Source: CAYZZA01 sp964482685 (lineage in GTDB: Bacteria; Bacillota; Bacilli; Lactobacillales; Carnobacteriaceae_A). From it: a stretch of DNA of 7,314 nucleotides. Below, in pieces: positions 7,137-7,314 of the stretch. The notes under the pieces were generated by a model. It was not told the origin of the DNA. It did no database searches and worked only from the letters and a program-made list of their open reading frames with translations. Every line of letters begins with the position of its first letter. Position 1 is the stretch's first letter. Location: assembly GCA_964482685.1 (NCBI GenBank), contig CAYZZA010000060.1, positions 1-7,314 on the forward strand, in the 5' to 3' direction. Position numbers and translations under genes: made by a program.

Positions 7137-7248
7137 TATTTCTTTATGTATGAGAATACCTTCATTATTAGATTAGAAAAAGTCTCATCTGTGTATATTT
7201 ATTTTAATACACTTTTAAATATAAGTATAATGGTGCATTTTATAATGA

Positions 7249-7266
7249 AGTTAGCCACTGCTAACT
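7249..7266. repeat. perfect inverted repeat upstream of crtN, possible operator
   Basis: AGTTAGC (7249-7255) and GCTAACT (7260-7266) form a perfect 7-bp stem with a 4-nt loop. A run of six A (7267-7272) follows on the plus strand, so neither strand has a U-run after the hairpin in its own transcription direction, which argues against a terminator. The site is about 185 bp upstream of the crtN start. It could be a regulator-binding site or part of an upstream gene's control region; no specific regulator is recognised. Confidence 0.45.
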
Positions 7267-7274
7267 AAAAAACG

Positions 7275-7291
7275 CCATGTGAATTCCATGT
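7275..7291. repeat. short direct repeat CCATGT with 11-bp period
   Basis: CCATGT occurs at 7275-7280 and again at 7286-7291, separated by GAATT. The 11-bp period is about one helical turn, so two protein half-sites would face the same side of the DNA. A GTTAC pair (7290-7294 and 7302-7306) follows with a similar period. The copies are short enough to be chance. Confidence 0.25.
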
Positions 7292-7314
7292 TACTATTGA
7301 AGTTACGACACTAC

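Larger units (their letters stand above)
7064..7314. other. AT-rich upstream region of the crt operon, no gene
   Basis: These 251 bases have no convincing coding content. They contain the crtN ribosome binding site, the candidate promoter and the repeats listed separately. There is also a TATAATG direct repeat (7226-7232 and 7241-7247), which could be -10 elements of a plus-strand transcript leaving the window. With TTTAAT at 7203-7208 the first copy has a 17-bp spacer but a poor -35. No riboswitch or tRNA-like fold was recognised. Confidence 0.5.

Noticed and set aside
7062..7268. Plus-strand frame of 68 codons overlapping the crtN start and leader
   Set aside because: It has no ribosome binding site, covers the crtN ribosome binding site and promoter region, has a biased AT-rich composition and resembles no recognised protein.
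7249..7272. Hairpin as a rho-independent terminator
   Set aside because: The A/T run is on the wrong side: T's precede the hairpin on the minus strand and A's follow it on the plus strand, so neither transcript would have a U-tract after the stem.
1..7314. Mobile elements, CRISPR arrays, tRNA or rRNA genes, and an undescribed defence or other system
   Set aside because: No transposase, terminal repeats, regularly spaced repeats or structural RNA signatures were seen; about 96% of the window is accounted for by the six carotenoid genes, and other frames are shadows of them.

Overview
The window holds a complete six-gene operon for a staphyloxanthin-type C30 carotenoid. All six genes lie on the minus strand, so transcription runs from right to left. 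The protein families (CrtN, CrtM, CrtP, AldH, CrtQ, CrtO), the moderately AT-rich composition and the strong AGGAGG-type ribosome binding sites point to a low-GC Gram-positive bacterium of the Bacillales/Staphylococcaceae kind. The gene order differs from the crtOPQMN order of Staphylococcus aureus, and aldH sits inside the cluster here, so I do not assign S. aureus. A pigmented Bacillales or coccoid relative fits, but the genus cannot be settled from this sequence.

Layout in the direction of transcription: an AT-rich leader (7314-7064) carries a weak sigma-A-like promoter candidate, a perfect 7-bp inverted repeat and an 11-bp-period direct repeat. It is followed by crtN (7063-5558), crtM (5528-4632), crtP (4592-3093), aldH (3096-1696), crtQ (1680-574) and crtO (559-68). 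A short tail (67-1) holds an imperfect inverted repeat that may be the operon terminator. Gaps between genes are 29 bp, 39 bp, a 4-bp ATGA overlap, 15 bp and 14 bp, which fits one polycistronic mRNA.

By analogy with S. aureus the proteins form one pathway. CrtM condenses two farnesyl diphosphates to dehydrosqualene. CrtN desaturates this to 4,4'-diaponeurosporene. CrtP oxidises a terminal methyl group and AldH takes the aldehyde to the acid, giving diaponeurosporenoate. CrtQ glucosylates the carboxyl group and CrtO acylates the sugar. Apart from crtN preceding crtM, gene order follows reaction order. The final product, including its desaturation level and acyl chain, is inferred from the families and not shown by the DNA.

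Two starts differ from the longest open frame in a way that matters: crtO most likely begins at a GTG at 559 and crtN at the ATG at 7063. I saw no mobile element, tRNA, rRNA, CRISPR array or additional gene. The pathway is known; what is less ordinary is its completeness in one operon, the gene order, some AldH and CrtQ residue differences, and the unexplained symmetric elements upstream of crtN.
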